A DNA stretch of 45,898 nucleotides from Priapulus caudatus (GCF_000485595.1 NW_014578187.1:1-45898), one strand, 5' to 3'. Counted from the first letter of the stretch, positions 18,848 through 33,200 are shown. Numbers and translations are program-made. The notes: generated by a model not told the origin, from the sequence alone.

Positions 18848-21347
18848 AGTGAAAGGGTAATGAAAGTATAACTCCACCAGTTTCTAGGCCTGTATTAATA
18901 CCTGTAGATACACAGTAAATATCATGACAGTTAATAGTGACTAGCTACAGGGAAAAGCGACATTAAAAACTTATGTGAAAGCCAGAAGCGTAAATATGTA
19001 ATATATGTATATATATGGGTCAATTCTCTTAGTTTCCACGTGTTGATTATTTACACACATTTGCCACACGCACACTGCCAGGAATAATAATTATTGACAT
19101 TTCAATTAACTCAATCAATGTACTAGGAGTAGGAAATTTTCAGTTATGTACTTTGACATAGTTCGCATAAAAATGACCACGATATCCTAATTCCTATAAA
19201 CTACTAAATGACTACTTCCTGAGTAGTACTTCTTGAGTACTTCCTCAGTACTTCCTGAAGTACCACATATAAACGAGTACTGTACCACATGTACCACATA
19301 TAGCCACATATATATGTACACACATATATATTTATGTACCACATATAAACAAGGTAATAAAGAACTTTTAACTTCACGTGTGTGCACACATGCAGGTTAT
19401 GAATACAGTAGTTGATCAAAGGCATCCAGGAAGTAGTTCTGCCGTACCATTCCAGGGATCAGTGCATGCCTGTGTGTGCGTACCGTGCTTGTGTATTCAC
19501 ATCCACTGTAATGTGTATCAAGAGCAGATAATACACATTATGTGTATTATCTGCTCTTGATGTGTATATATATACATTTGGTAGTTGCATGCATGGACCA
19601 CTTAGAAAGTATAATAATAGAGAACACTAGCACCGAGAACACTTATGATTTCTTCTCAAAGTATTATAAACCCTTGCCTAATCGTTGATTCCATAGAATG
19701 TGAACTACCGTAGCTCTATCGGTAAGGTTAACGAACTCAGTTTGTGACAAGGTAAGGAATTTTTTAAATGCTAACATTGCAACCAGTGGAGAAATCTGAG
19801 CAGCATGCCACAATTCTCTGTATGTGATCACATCTTTCAAGTCTTTACTCTCAGATGACTTGGGAAAGGTGAGTAGTCCAAGAAATGTAAGGCTTTTCCA
19901 TGGCCAATCGCAGCACCATTTTATTCCGAAATTGCATTGTTAGTGTCAGACACTATTTATGCATCTAATGAATCTCCATGGCAGATAAAATGTCAGCCTG
20001 GTGATGATTCAGCAATGGGTTAATTGAAGAGGTCAATAAATACTGTTCAGTTTAAACACTTGTAAGTTGTAATGGAAATTAGAGGTAAACAGGTAGTCTG
20101 TTTCAGTTTTTCTGCCAGCTCGCACTTATTTTCGATTTTGTCTCTCTGGATCATTTATTATAATCATATCGGTTTTCCACTTGTTTGAATCGATGCTTTT
20201 ACATCTTGAATATTATAAAAAAACGTTATCATCTCAATGTTTGGAAAACCTGTTTCTTTGCCTTTTATTTTGCCGCTACAGCAGATTTAGCAGCACTGGG
20301 TCATTTATGAACGTGTATACATTCAGATTCCTCATCTTACGGACTGATTGGCATCTGACAGCTTTATCCATTTAGGGATTTGAAAAAAATGACCAGCTGT
20401 TCAGCCGATCATGTAAGACTTGCTTCTGGTGTTTGTGACTCTTAGATACAAACTTGCACACAGGAACACCCTGTGAGGTCGTGTTCTATATATACCTATC
20501 TGTTTGTGCAAGCCAAATTATTGACTTCGTGGTACTTTCTTACCAATCATTTTCAGATTTTTGTAAGGTCATTAATTGCAACGCTGATTGGCTAGAGCTA
20601 CCTGTTAATTAATCCTGGTGATAGGCTAGCTGTAGTGCATTGATGAATGGCAGTGACAGTTCGCTGCAGCCCAAAACAATCCGGAATGTGGATTTCATTC
20701 ATGGGAGAATGGAGAGGCTGATGTTTAATCAATTGCGTTAATTGTGGGCTGTACATGTAGCGCACAGTAATCAAGTAATTTCCTGATTCACTGTTGATTT
20801 TATGAGCAGTAAGGATGCGAGGAGCATAAGGTAGCCAGGTATGCTGTGGCTATGCTATGTGGTATAATATGTCACTACGTCATCCTGTAGGCGTTTTGTG
20901 GCTGGCCATCTGTGGCGGCTCACTTTGTTCCCACACCAGATTGCTAGCACAGCCTTACAAATCTGGTCAAGAGTGTTTCTCTTGGATGGTTTTAGTGAGG
21001 TTTCAAGCCAGTGCGCAGTATTTCGCGAGGTGCTTGTCTGTGTGATTTTTGTTGGCAGCACCATACCGGCATGTCGAGTGTTTTCTTCCAATTTCACGCG
21101 CATGACATATTACAAGATTTCGACTTCCATGTGAGATTTTATTTCTTTTTTTTTGGTGGAAAATTAGCATGCGGCGACCTGTTAAGAAATTTATTAAGAA
21201 ATGTTAATTATTGATGTTTGTATAGAATTTCCTCAGCCTAGGCACAGTTCCACTACTGCCATTTATGTTCATGTGTGCCAGCTCATCATCTGACATTTGC
21301 AAAACGTTCCTTGCGCCTGTGTTTTAAGTTCGATGTCTTTGCTGCAG
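18848..21347. other. intron 1 sequence, mostly unrecognised
   Basis: Contains repeated TACCACATATA words at about 19260-19360 and the micro-palindrome at 19519. No exon was recognised. Confidence 0.4.
19519..19559. mobile_element. micro-palindrome element E1 (41 bp)
   Basis: Left arm CAAGAGCAGATAATACACA, spacer TTA, right arm the exact complement ending GCTCTTG. It is flanked on both sides by ATGTGTAT (19511-19518 and 19560-19567), a perfect 8-bp duplication. Confidence 0.8.
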
Positions 21348-21557
21348 AAATCACATCCAGTATGTCAACGACGCAGCAGCGCCTTGAGCGGCAGTTTGGT
21401 CAGTTGGAGGTCAGCGGTCGGCAAGGGGCCGACGGTCAAGCTACAGCAGTCCCCTACGCGACCAAGAAGGCCGGCCCGATGGTGCCCCCGAAGCCAAAGT
21501 ACGCGCCACACAGTGCCACAGTGACCATACAGACAGCTCAGATGCAATCACATAGAG
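21348..21557 (+). CDS. LPP: LPP-like coding exon 1 (14-base 5' leader plus coding from 21362)
   Basis: Acceptor TTTGCTGCAG at 21347, then a short leader and ATGTCAACGACG. Encodes residues 1-65, including [10 protein letters not shown]. This ATG is chosen because the frame aligns with the family N terminus. Donor AGAG|GTGAGA, phase 1. Confidence 0.85.
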
Positions 21558-23824
21558 GTGAGACGTGGAGAGCAGCATTGGATTATCCGTCGATTTTCCC
21601 CTATTCGCAGTTAGTTTGTTAATCCCCATTTTATTAGTTTGTTTCGCTCGGCTTATCCGTTAAAATTGTCCAAATTGAAAACTCGACGATGAATTATTTC
21701 ACGGGTTTCGTTTTTGTCAACGGAGACGTATACCCGCACGTCTGACTTTACTGCAAGTGCAGAAACGAATGGAGATAGCTACGATAGTCAATGGACACAA
21801 AAACAAACAAGCGCATGGTCGTAATGCGGCGTAGGCTTTCTACGAAACGGGATGTGGCCAGGAGGTGGTGATCCGCAGCACGTCGTAAATGTTCGCAGCG
21901 CGTGATTTGTTTCGTGCACGCACGCGCGTGCGTCTCGCCGCGTGCACGACTTCCCACACGCGCGCTTGCGTGTCTGTGTGCATCATCAATTCGAGCGTCC
22001 CCAGCCTCCGATCAGACTGGAGATGGCTGCGCGTGGCGAGGCGCGGCTGGAGCGAATCCAGATTTCAAGAATCGGTTTCGCTGACCACGGCGGCATCGCC
22101 AATAAAGCGAGGGGCAGGCATCGAATGACCGACTGCGCTTAGAAAGGCTGGAGTCTGCGCAGGTGTAGGGCCCCGTGGTCAATGTTGTCGCTAATCTACG
22201 ATGCGCGCCTGTTGCCACACTGCATTTGAATTCGGCGTGCTGTGCGAGGGGCGCCTCATACGATGAGCCGGCCAGCAGCGCCTAGCCGTGTTTTAACTTT
22301 AGCAGTGTTGTGTTGAATCAGGGGCGTAGCTACGGGAGGGCCTGGGGGGGCACGAGCCCCCCCACAAATTTTCTGTGCCCCCCCCCCAGGTGCCTCCCCA
22401 CTGAAAATTCATGCTTGATAAAAAATAAATTGAATTAAAAACACATGCGTACGCTTAATAGAAAGTTTATATATTGTGCCCCCCCCACGAAATGTAAAGG
22501 CCTCCCAGTGCGCCCCCCCCCCGCTCGCTGAAAAATCCTAGCTACGCCACTGTGTTGAATGCGGTGTATCTTTAGTGTGGATGGGAAAAAGACAGCTGAG
22601 GCTGACTGTTGCCCTCTGGCTTATGGTCAAAGTCCTAACAAAGAGTTGCAGAGACTTGTATGCTGTCAGTGATATTTTCGGTTTTCCTGAAATCCCAGTA
22701 TTATCGGCTCTAAGTGTTTGCCTCTCCGTTTCTGGCAGTGTGTGTACCTGCCATTCTGGCCTTGGTGGTGAACATTTGAAGTACATGGCTGAGAGTGGCT
22801 AAGAAAAGCTCACTTAAGCATCTATAATACTTGGATTTTGTTATTCATCTCTGCCCGACCACCAAATTCAACTTTTTGAACTTGCCATGAAAGAGCGATA
22901 TGTTCCCTGCCCAGATTTTTAAGGTGAATGGACTATTCTAGATAATTCTATATATCGTTTAAAAAAAGTTCAAATATTTTTTGTTAATGATTGATTTTGA
23001 TGTTTTGATTCCGAAATTTATGTTGTTGTGCGGTTCTTCTTGCATTGCTCATTCTCATGCTACTTATTCTCATTCCGCTAATTTTTGCATCACTTATTCT
23101 CATGCCACTTATTCTTGTGTGACTAATTCTCGCATCACTTATTCTTATTCCACTTATTCTTGTGTGACTAATTCTCGCATCACTTATTCTCATTCCACTT
23201 ATTCTTGTGTGACTAATTCTCGCATCACTTATTCTCATGCCACTTATTCTTTGTGTGACTAATTCTCGCATCACTTATTCTTATTCCACTTATTCTTGTG
23301 TTGACTAATTCTCGCATCACTTATTCTCATTCCACTTATTCTTGGTTCACTTATTCTCGCAACGCTTGCTAGTTCGTTCGCAGCGCTCGTTCCTGCATCG
23401 GCTGATTCTCACCTCGCAGTGCACCCGGTTGCGTAGAATGAGTGTGCGTGCGTGCGTGTGCTTGTGTGTGCTGCGTGCGTGCCGCGTGGATGTTGCGTGG
23501 CGTGCCTGTGGGTGTGTGTGGTGCGTATAGTGTCGGGTGTGTGTGCGTGCGTGTGTGTGTGAATGCGGCGTGGCTGTCGTAACACCTGTACACTAAGCTC
23601 GTACATGTGTTTTGACGTGAGCTTCGCTCCCTGCTGCCGCGCTGCCGGCGCCTGATTGGCGGGCTGCCCTTGCGAGGGTTTCGTCGCCGGCGAGGGCAAG
23701 GCCGGCAGGAAAACTGTTATTGACTGCGTCGCTTGATCTCGACAAGACCGAGGGAGAGAGAGAGAGGAGGAAGAGAGAGGGGGGAGTTGAGAAGTGAGAG
23801 AAAAGGAGAGGAGAGAGAGAGCGA

Positions 23825-23856
<32 letters not shown>

Positions 23857-26186
23857 GAGAAAAGAGAGAGAGAGAGAAAGAGAGTGAGGAGTGAGTGAGT
23901 GAGTGGATTGTGAGTGAGTGAGTGAGTGAGCGGCGACTCTCGTGCGTGCGTGCGTGCCGTGCTGGTGGAGGAGAGGGCGAATGTTTGTCTTACTGACATC
24001 TCGATCCCAGAGCCTCAAAAGTACACACAAGCATACTAGATGAGCAAGACCCCAAACCTGCACTTTCATAACCCACATGCAGCATGCCTCTCTGCATGTA
24101 TATTAGCAAACAGCAGAACCCTACGTCAACAAACATTAGGTAATTGATAAGCCACTGCCTGTGTAATGTCAGAATCCCCTACCGACGCTGCTGCGCCGAT
24201 ATCGGCTACCATAATAACCGGGCCTTCTTGTGCACATACCCCCACACCCACCACCAATGCAAAATCCCAGCACCGCTGGAAAGAAGAAGCCCCACAGCTG
24301 TGAGCGTTGCTGCGGGCAGCGGATGCTGCTGCATTGTACAGCATCAAACATGCGTGGTGCACGCATCGGGAACGTGTGGCGTACGGCAGGGCTAGTAACT
24401 CCCGCCCGAGAGTTCATAAGCAACAAGCGAACCCATCCAGGCTCACTCCCTCGGTGTCTGTGTCTCTCTCACACACACACGCAACACACACGCACACACA
24501 GCACACACACACACACACCACACACACACACAGCACGCACGCACGCACACACACACGCACACCGCGGGCGCACAACTGTCACACACGACATTACACACGG
24601 CACACGCATGCCACACACGCACACGCGCAGAGCACACATGCACTACAGCACAAACACACGACACACACTCACACTTCAACACTACCACTCACCAGCCTCA
24701 CGATCCACACACCACACACACTCAGCCTCAGCACTCACACTCCACGACCACACACACTCGACAACCACACATCACAACTGCACACTCACACCTACGCCGT
24801 AGGCACGGTGCGGACTCGACGCCACACTCACACACACCACGACCACACCACACACACCCGCCCAACAAAAGCACCCTCAGCACACAGCTCACACTCACAC
24901 TCACACTCACACTCACACTCACACGCGCGCGCAAGTACTCATACACGCAGCAGCATCAGTAGCTGCATGTGCACACTCACACACACAACACACACACACA
25001 CACACCACTCACAGCGACAGCACGACACTCCACACTCACACTCACACTCAGCACTCACAGAACGCGCGCGCAAAGTACTCAACACAGCAGCATATCAGTA
25101 GCTGCATGTGCACACTCATGCCTCCCGCTGTATGCGATAGCTGAAGCCACCAAAATATACACACAGAGCTGAGAAGAGATGCGAATCGGGCATACAGCTG
25201 CTAACTATGATCTACAATTGGTTTCTTGTAAAAGTTCTAGCTGCAAACTTTTAAGAGGGAGGGAGGGAGGTGTGAAAGGGAAGGTGAGAGGTACTACATT
25301 ACTTGTGCAAGTGAAGAATGTGCTGAGAAACTGTGGTGGTGCGGTGGGACAAAGTTGATATATCCTCCTAAATATTTATGTTAGATTGAGATTACGTATA
25401 GAGATAGGTAATTCCGTGAATTATTCTAGCTGTTTGTTTACGTAAGAAATACACGAGTAACAGTATAAGTATAAATTTTAAAAAAGAGGTTAAAGTACTA
25501 GTAGCCTCGAACGAACTTTGGGATTTTTTTTAGCTCGCCTTCTACGTGTTATAGTATCGTCTTGATAGCAGCTGCCTTTCTCGAGTACTCAAGCTATCTT
25601 AGAGAGTACCGTTCAGCCGAAGTTGCTCGCGAATGTTTACTTTAAAGCTCATTTTAAAAACACGCCAACACAAAGCACTAGTGCATACAAGACACCCGCC
25701 GCGCTTACACTGTGCGTTCAGTTTGCACGGTGCTCGCAGCCTACACCTGCAGATTAGCGGATGATGTAACCTTAAACGTCATCAGGTATCTCACGTTATA
25801 TCGCTCCCACGCTCGCCCGCTGTAGGGGTAGACGTGTAAAGGTCGAGAGCACCGGCGTAGAAGGGGGAGAGCGAGAGGGAACGGGGGAGGGGGAGGTGCG
25901 CCAGTGAGGAAGCGAGAAGAGAGATGCAGTGATTGAGCACCTACAAGGGAGCGAGAGAGGGGGGAGTGTGTGTGTGTGCGCGCGCGCGCGCGCGCGCGCC
26001 GCGTGCGTGGCGTGCGTGCTGTGCGTGGTGCGTGCGTGTGTGTGTGTGTGTGCGTGCGTGTGTGTGTGTGTGTGTGATGTGTGTGTGTGTGTGTGTGTGT
26101 GACAGAGAAAGAGAAGACAAGAGGTGGCACTACATACAACCACCCGTACTTATTACCTGCAATGCTAAAACTAAGCCGTGCGTGTG

Positions 26187-26244
<58 letters not shown>

Positions 26245-27087
26245 GCGCGCGCGCGGTGCGTGCGTGCGTGCGTGCGTGCGTGTGTGTGTGTGTGCGTGTG
26301 TGTGTGACAGAGAAAGAGAGACCAAGAGGTGGCCACTACATAACAACCACCCGTACTTATTACCTGCAATGCTAAAACTAAGCTGTGCGTTGAAATTTCT
26401 GCCCGCATACGCATGCTCCATTTTATCACATCAGTCTCGAATCATAATCAATCCGTGAGTCGTCCGAGAATCATCGAATCCGAGATCATAAATGATAGCC
26501 AACTAGCCTATACAGCTATCTACTACATGGACTGCCTCCTACATTTCCTGCACCTACCATTGAAAGGCTAGTAATATCAGGAGCGTATAATGACAAAATG
26601 TCATTATACGCTCCTGGTAATATCTATCTGTATGCTGGCATACGCTTCACCAGTCTACCGTCCACAAGTAATTCGCAGCTATATAAAATCAGGAGTCTAT
26701 CAATATTGATAGTCTAGGCTTGATAGAGCGCCGATAAACATCTGTTTACGCGGCATTCTATTCCCTATTAAACCTGACCTTTTAAACAAGCCCAATATCA
26801 CTACCCGTATCGTTATCGTAGTGTTGATCCTATACATAGATTATTTATAGAAACTTATGAGTTCACCTTATACTGTTTTGTTCACTCATTATACTACAGA
26901 AATTTCACATTTCCACTTGTCCCTCGCGGAGTTATCGGTGGTTGTTATCGGTGCCCCTCGACTGGGTAGGGGGTGGCAGAGTGAAAAGGGGGAGAGAAGA
27001 GAGAAGAGTACTAAGCAACAAACAACGCCATAGCAAGCTGTGCATGCGTATCCGGGCACTGTTTCTTGGACATTGCTCGTGTGTGTG

Positions 27088-27132
<45 letters not shown>

Positions 27133-30100
27133 TGCGTGCGTGTTGGGCGTGCGCTGCGTGCGTGCGTGCCGTGCGTGCGTGCGTGTGCGTGCGTGGTGTG
27201 TGTGTGACTGTGTGTGTGTGTGCGTACGTGCGTGCGTGCGTGTGTGTGTGTGTGCGCGCGCGCGCGTAAAGTTTGCGCGTAGGGTGTGGCAGCAGTTTAC
27301 AATGGGGTTATACACGACCACACAATACACACAAAACACACACGCACCCACACGATGTATCCGGGCTGCCTGCCCACGCAGGCACTTTAATAACACGGAC
27401 ACTGTAATTGTGGCGTCGAGGTAGTTCGTGCGTGCGTGGGTGCGTGCGTGTCTGATACATGCGTGACTAACTGCTGAGTTTGAGGGAGAGCCTGGTACAG
27501 ACAAGTATATATATATATACCGGGTAACCGGGGTATAAAGAGAAACCGCATCGGTTGAATGCGTGGGGCAATTTATTGAGGTGCATGCACGCACTAGGGT
27601 CACGCACGTACACGCCCTCAAGAGCGTGTGGGACTTTACATTGGGACATTATTGAGCGGTACACACACGCGCACACATGCACGCAGACACGTACGCACGT
27701 ACAGTGTACCAGTAAATGTCGCAACGTAAAGTCGTGCAAGCACGCACGCACGCACGCACGCACACACGCACGCACGCACGCACTGCGCCGCCTCGTGTGA
27801 GAGTGTGAGGGAAACGGTGGGGACCGACGTATAGGTGAGCAAGAGAGAGAGAGAAAGAGAGAGAGAGAGAGCGAGAGAGAGCAAGACAGAAAGAGAAAGA
27901 GAAAGGGAAAGAGAGAGGGAGAGAGAGGACACGTGTTTCTCCCTGTGTGCTGGTTGGGAAGCTGACGATGCCCGTTAAACCCTGTGGATGCTTCCTCCCT
28001 TCCTCTCTCTCTCTCACTCTCTCACTCTCTCTCCCTGCAGGGCTTCTCTGACGCAGCAGCTTCTGTTTTGAAAACGCGCTTTGCATCAACGGGATCGATC
28101 TCAGGGCCGCCAACACGTTGCTACTCAGCCAGAGGGTGGTGTTGGTGGGGGTGGGGTGGGGTACAAGAGCAGGATGGGGAGTGCGTGACCCTATGAACAA
28201 GCTGGGGTGTACTTAGTAACTCTGCAATCAGCGGGTCGTGTTGTACGGGGGGGGGTGTTCGCATTGCAGGAGTTACGTTGATAAAGCTTGCACCAAGCGT
28301 GCGCGTGCTTGCGTGCGCGTGATTCAGGGAGGGGTTGGGTGTGGGGTGAAGACCGTGAAGCTGAAGACATTTTAGACGTAGACATTTGAAGTGTTTTTGC
28401 GCACAGCTGTGCCGTGTCTTCACGCGGTCGCTTGTCTAATTCGCTTGTCTACGGGGTCACCGCGCGAGTAAACTTGCCTGCTCTGACCCCACGCGACTAA
28501 ACTCGCTTGCTCTGACCCCGCGTGCAATCAGACTAAACATTTACGCTCTATCTCGAGATTTATTTGCACGCGTGTGGGGTTGTAAAAATATTAATAAATT
28601 AAAACAGCTGCCTTTATTGGTGGATGCGGGGAGATTCAATTAAAGAATTGTGAGTGAGGCGTAGCCGTGAGATGAGGCCGTCGGCAGTAGGGTGCAGTGG
28701 CAGAGAGGGAATTAGAGTCAACGTGACATTGTGGCGAGCAGCAGCACTAGCTGCAGCAGCGGCAGCTGTTGCTAGCTGTTGCCATGTGCTCGGGAGGTGT
28801 GTACATGTGATGACACTCGAATCATACTGCACTGTTATTGCGGGGGTTTAATGTTGGCTTCGGTGGCTTGTCTAGAGCCAATGCGGAGCCGCCGCAGCTA
28901 TGAAAGCAGATCTTGTCGCTAGTTGTCACTGTGTCCATTTCCATGTGTCTGTGTGTGTGCTCTTACAAGGCCGGGTGTGCGTGTGTGTGTGTGTGTGTGC
29001 TTTCTTGAGTGTGCACATGCGTGCGTGTCTGATTGGGGGGGGGGCGGCTTGTGTTTGGTGGCCCAAATGGCTATGACATGCCCAGCTAACGTATGCTGGG
29101 CCATTAGAGAAACCAGAATTTAAGAAGAATGTCCCAAGCCTTTAGTGAAGAATGTAATGGGCATTTACTGATTTAAGCCAACATACTTGGGTGTACGTGC
29201 ACGCGTGTGTGTGTGTGTGCGTGCGTGCGTGCGTGTGTGCGTGCGTATGTGTATGTGTGTATGCGTTCATTTGTGTATGTGCGTAACGTGTACGTGTGCA
29301 CGTTAGGGCGTACATGTGCACATTGTGTGTTTAAACTGTGTTACATCCAGTGTGTCCATACCCGTATCATGTACACATGTCTCACTCGTGCCCAATAACT
29401 CCTATTTGCAGGACCAAGCGGGTCACCGATGGCCTCCACAACGACCTCCCACCGGACCATCCACTACGCGCAGGACTCGGACGACGACCTACCCCCGCCC
29501 CCTCCCCCTCAGGCATATTCCAACTATTCGGTGAACGATGGCTTCCCACCTCCCCCGTCGGACCTACCTCCGCCGCCATCCCCTCCGTCCGCACAGATGG
29601 GCCGCGTCTACCCCGGGGCACAGCCGACATATGGCAGTCAGCAGCCCACGGTCAGGTCGCCCAGCCCCGTGATAGGTAAGCGGCCGCCATAGTAGTGACA
29701 CGCACTATAGTCGCGTGTGGTGCACCTCGATCATATTCTATTGTTGTCAGCGGGTCCCCCCAGTAGATTAGAGGGAGGATGTGAACGCGTATGGTTAGGT
29801 TGTAGGGTCAGGCTTCACTCGTCAGCCCATGTAAAACATGTAAGCCCGCGAAAGTCGACGGCGTTCGCCTTGGCGTCGCATTCTCGTGAGGTGTTTACAT
29901 GGAGGATGACCCTAGACACGTGACACATCGTCGTTAACACGTGTCGCCGTTGCCGTGGTAACGCGTTCCCGCGCAGCGTGATCTGCCGAGCGTTCGCAGC
30001 GCGTCATCGTTGTCGCGGTTTCCTGCGCGGCCGGCAGGTTTGTCATTGCCGTGGCGACCGGACACGCGAGACTTGTACTGACGTCGTCCGCTTGCCATGT

Positions 30101-30199
30101 TGCAGTGAAGAAGCGGGGTTACCCGACGCCATACGTACCGCCCTCACAGCAGCAGCAGCAGCCGCAGCAGCAGCAGCAGCAGCCGCAGCAGCAGCAGCC

Positions 30200-30231
<32 letters not shown>

Positions 30232-33200
30232 TGTACCGCAGCGTGACGCCTACGTCGCCGCCGGCGACCGCACCGAAGCCGTCGCTGCAGGCGGTGGCGG
30301 CGCCGGTGGGGGCGCCGGTCGGGGCACCACCGGTGCGGCACGGCAAGGAGGCGGAGCTGGATGCTCTGACGAACCTGCTCGTGCAGAGCATGGACTCGGG
30401 CAACGACCCAGACTTTTTTGGTACGTGCGAAACCGTCGGTAGGTGCCATATTTCTATCTATCTTTTTTTATTCTGGGTCTAGCATTACCACGTAGTAACA
30501 GGGGTTAATAATGGCAAATTGTCAAATTGTTAATAATGACCATTTGTCGTTATTAACCCCTGGTAGTAAGTATGAGTTTGGTTTTTAAGTTCTGTATGTC
30601 TGTCTGACTTTTATTGGTGGTCTCAAGCAAAAATTAATAGAGTTTGCAGGAAGCAATGATTCTGTTTGAAAGAAGACAGCAAGCAGATTCCTGCGTCCTA
30701 ACTACCTAGCTTCCTAGCTTCCATATATACTTTTTCTTATGTTTCATGGACGTTCCGATTTCAGTGTTTAAATTTCGCTGTTTTGCTAATGTTTTGGTTA
30801 ATGTGTCTTCAGTCTTTGTTCATCGGCAAAATGTCTGATTACTGCATCAGTATATTGAAAGTATAGCATTAGTCGTTAGTGAACTTGGTATTCAGCATGT
30901 GCAGAAGATTTAAATATGATTATAGCCAAGACGGCTTGCATGCATAGTTGCATACACATCTGTTGCTCTGACATGCCAATCATGCGATTATCTCGTATAT
31001 ATATATGGCATCGCAGGATTAATGATATTGACATCTATGGCCCTGATCATATTGACATGTCTGGTATTTGGTGTCGTCTGTTGTAGATATCTTTAATGTT
31101 ACATGTTAGCAGAGGTAAATAATGACAAACATTTGTCAATTGACAAATGTCATTTGTTATTTGACATTTGTCATTTGACAACAATTTGTCGTTATTAACC
31201 CCTGATATTAGCTATCTCAGCAATCAGAGCTTTTATATAGTTGTTATGGGAGTTATGCCTGAAATGGGAAATGATTACATAATTCCTGAATCTAGCTTTA
31301 AAATTAAAACTGTAACATGTAACACCCACTGTCTGTCGTGTTGTCAGATGTGTGACACCCACTAACCATTGTGTTGTGACATCTGTAATGCCTGCTAACT
31401 GTCACATGTTGAAATTTGCAACGTTCATTTGCCACCATTTTGCAATGTCTGCAACATTCATGTTGTCACTTTGTCACCCCTGCTGGTCACATTGTAATAT
31501 TTGTAATAGCCACTTACTTTCATATTGTAAAGTCTTACACCCATTGACCATATCAGGAGTGTATAATATAGACTGACCATATCCATCCATCCATATCCAT
31601 CTTCACCATCCACATCACACCATCACCATTATCAGGAGTTAATGAAGACAAAAAGTTTGTCTTCATTAACTCCTGCCATTATCCATATCCACGTTCTGAC
31701 CATATCACACTCGAACTTCAGCGACAACCACTGACTGTAACATATGTTAACATCTGCTGACCGGCTGGTGCTCGATATACACAGGTGTGTGTGCAAAGTG
31801 TGGCAAGAAGATACAAGGTGATGGCACTGGCTGCTCTGCCATGGACCAGATGTTCCACATCGGGTGTTTCACCTGCACCATATGTGGTGAGTGATGATAA
31901 TTATTGACTATCATCAGTGGTCGTAGCATGTACTGGGTGAGTTACGGATTCATGCAATTCGCTAGCCCACCCACCAGCCCACCCACCAGCAATACAGGTT
32001 AGTGGGTCGGGGAATGTACTCCCCACATGTAGGAGACCACAGCGCAGCTTCTGAGAGTACAGGCGAGTTAACAGCGAGCATGCGACCATGGCTGCCTCCC
32101 ACATAACCGTGCCCAGTGAGATATTAATATCCAAGTTGGCTTTAGCAATCTGCGAAGTGATAATTAAGACGGTGGGACGTGTAAAAATTGGAGATTAATA
32201 GAACTCTAAAACTTAGTTCGACTTAATCATGTGCCTTCTCGCCTAATGTGCAAAGCAAATTATGCCCCCTGGTGTGCAGGCGAAATAGATGCGTTACGAC
32301 TTCGCATCTGGTTTTGATTTGCTAGGATTCACGCATCTTCTTCCTGTGGTGGTATCCGCAGGCACGTGCGCGCGTGTAAAGGTTACGGCGTATTAGAATC
32401 TTACGTCCGTAAACGATCGAGGCATAGTGAGAGCTGCCAGCTGCTCTTCGCGCGTGCTGTTTCAAATATTACAGACTCTCTGGCTTTTTTAGGCCGCGGC
32501 GGTGGAAGCCTGGAGCCCTACTTGCAGCCTCCGTCTCTGGACAGGCACATCTATAATCGGAAGACGAGTGTTTGCCTTTGCAGTTTTACGGCGTGGGGTG
32601 TATCTTGTGTTTTTGCGAGCCGTGTGTAAAATGAGCCGATGCCACTCGAACGGTCGCGAATCGCGTGCCGTTTCCTAGACGCATCACCGTAGCAACCGGC
32701 AACGGCGGATAATGTAGCGTCTGCAGAAGTTGAGGGTTGTCTAGAATCGTTGCTGGGCTGTACTGTAATCGGCCTACAGTTAACTGTCCACCCTTATTCT
32801 GCATTATCATATATACGATTGTAACTGTGTGGGGTAATTTCGCTACAGTACAGTCTGTGCTCACTTTGGTATTCAGCACAATATGATAATACGGGCGATA
32901 TCTGTTAGCAGTATTTTGCACAAGGTGTGCTACCGAGTTCTTATGCTTGAATATAAAAACCGTGCACTCAAGACCGCGCAGCTGAGTGCCGCCTTGACCG
33001 AAATATTTCTTCGTGTTTTTGAGGGTTCGGAATGAAAGTAGGACTGAGCGTTTTTGAGTGAGGCGCTGGCAGGTTATTTCCGACGAAGCCTTCACGACGC
33101 TGCTGCCCGCGGCAACGTCGATCTATCGCGTCGGGTGATTAATGCGATTAATTAATGTGATTGATTAATTAATTAATTAATTAATGTGATTGATTAATGT

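Noticed and set aside
19700-19755. tRNA-like A-box (GTAGCTCTATCGGTAAGG)
   Set aside because: No B-box or foldable acceptor stem follows.
22984-23274. Repeat proteins ([15 protein letters not shown]-like) or a CRISPR-like array
   Set aside because: It is a eukaryotic minisatellite: units are contiguous, with no unique spacers, and both strands are open only because of the unit length.
26685-26725. Possible eighth micro-palindrome (CAGGAGTCTATCAATATTGA)
   Set aside because: Only a 16-base core is symmetric, the right end does not match, and no flanking duplication was found.
23409-27800. Long open frames rich in Cys/Val or His/Thr over the GT, CA and GA tracts
   Set aside because: They arise from dinucleotide repeats, which lack stops in several frames; no domain is present.
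28003-28130. Strong CT-rich acceptor CTCTCTCCCTGCAG followed by an open-looking segment
   Set aside because: The pyrimidine tract is a microsatellite, and the phase needed by the LPP-like gene meets a TGA within three codons.
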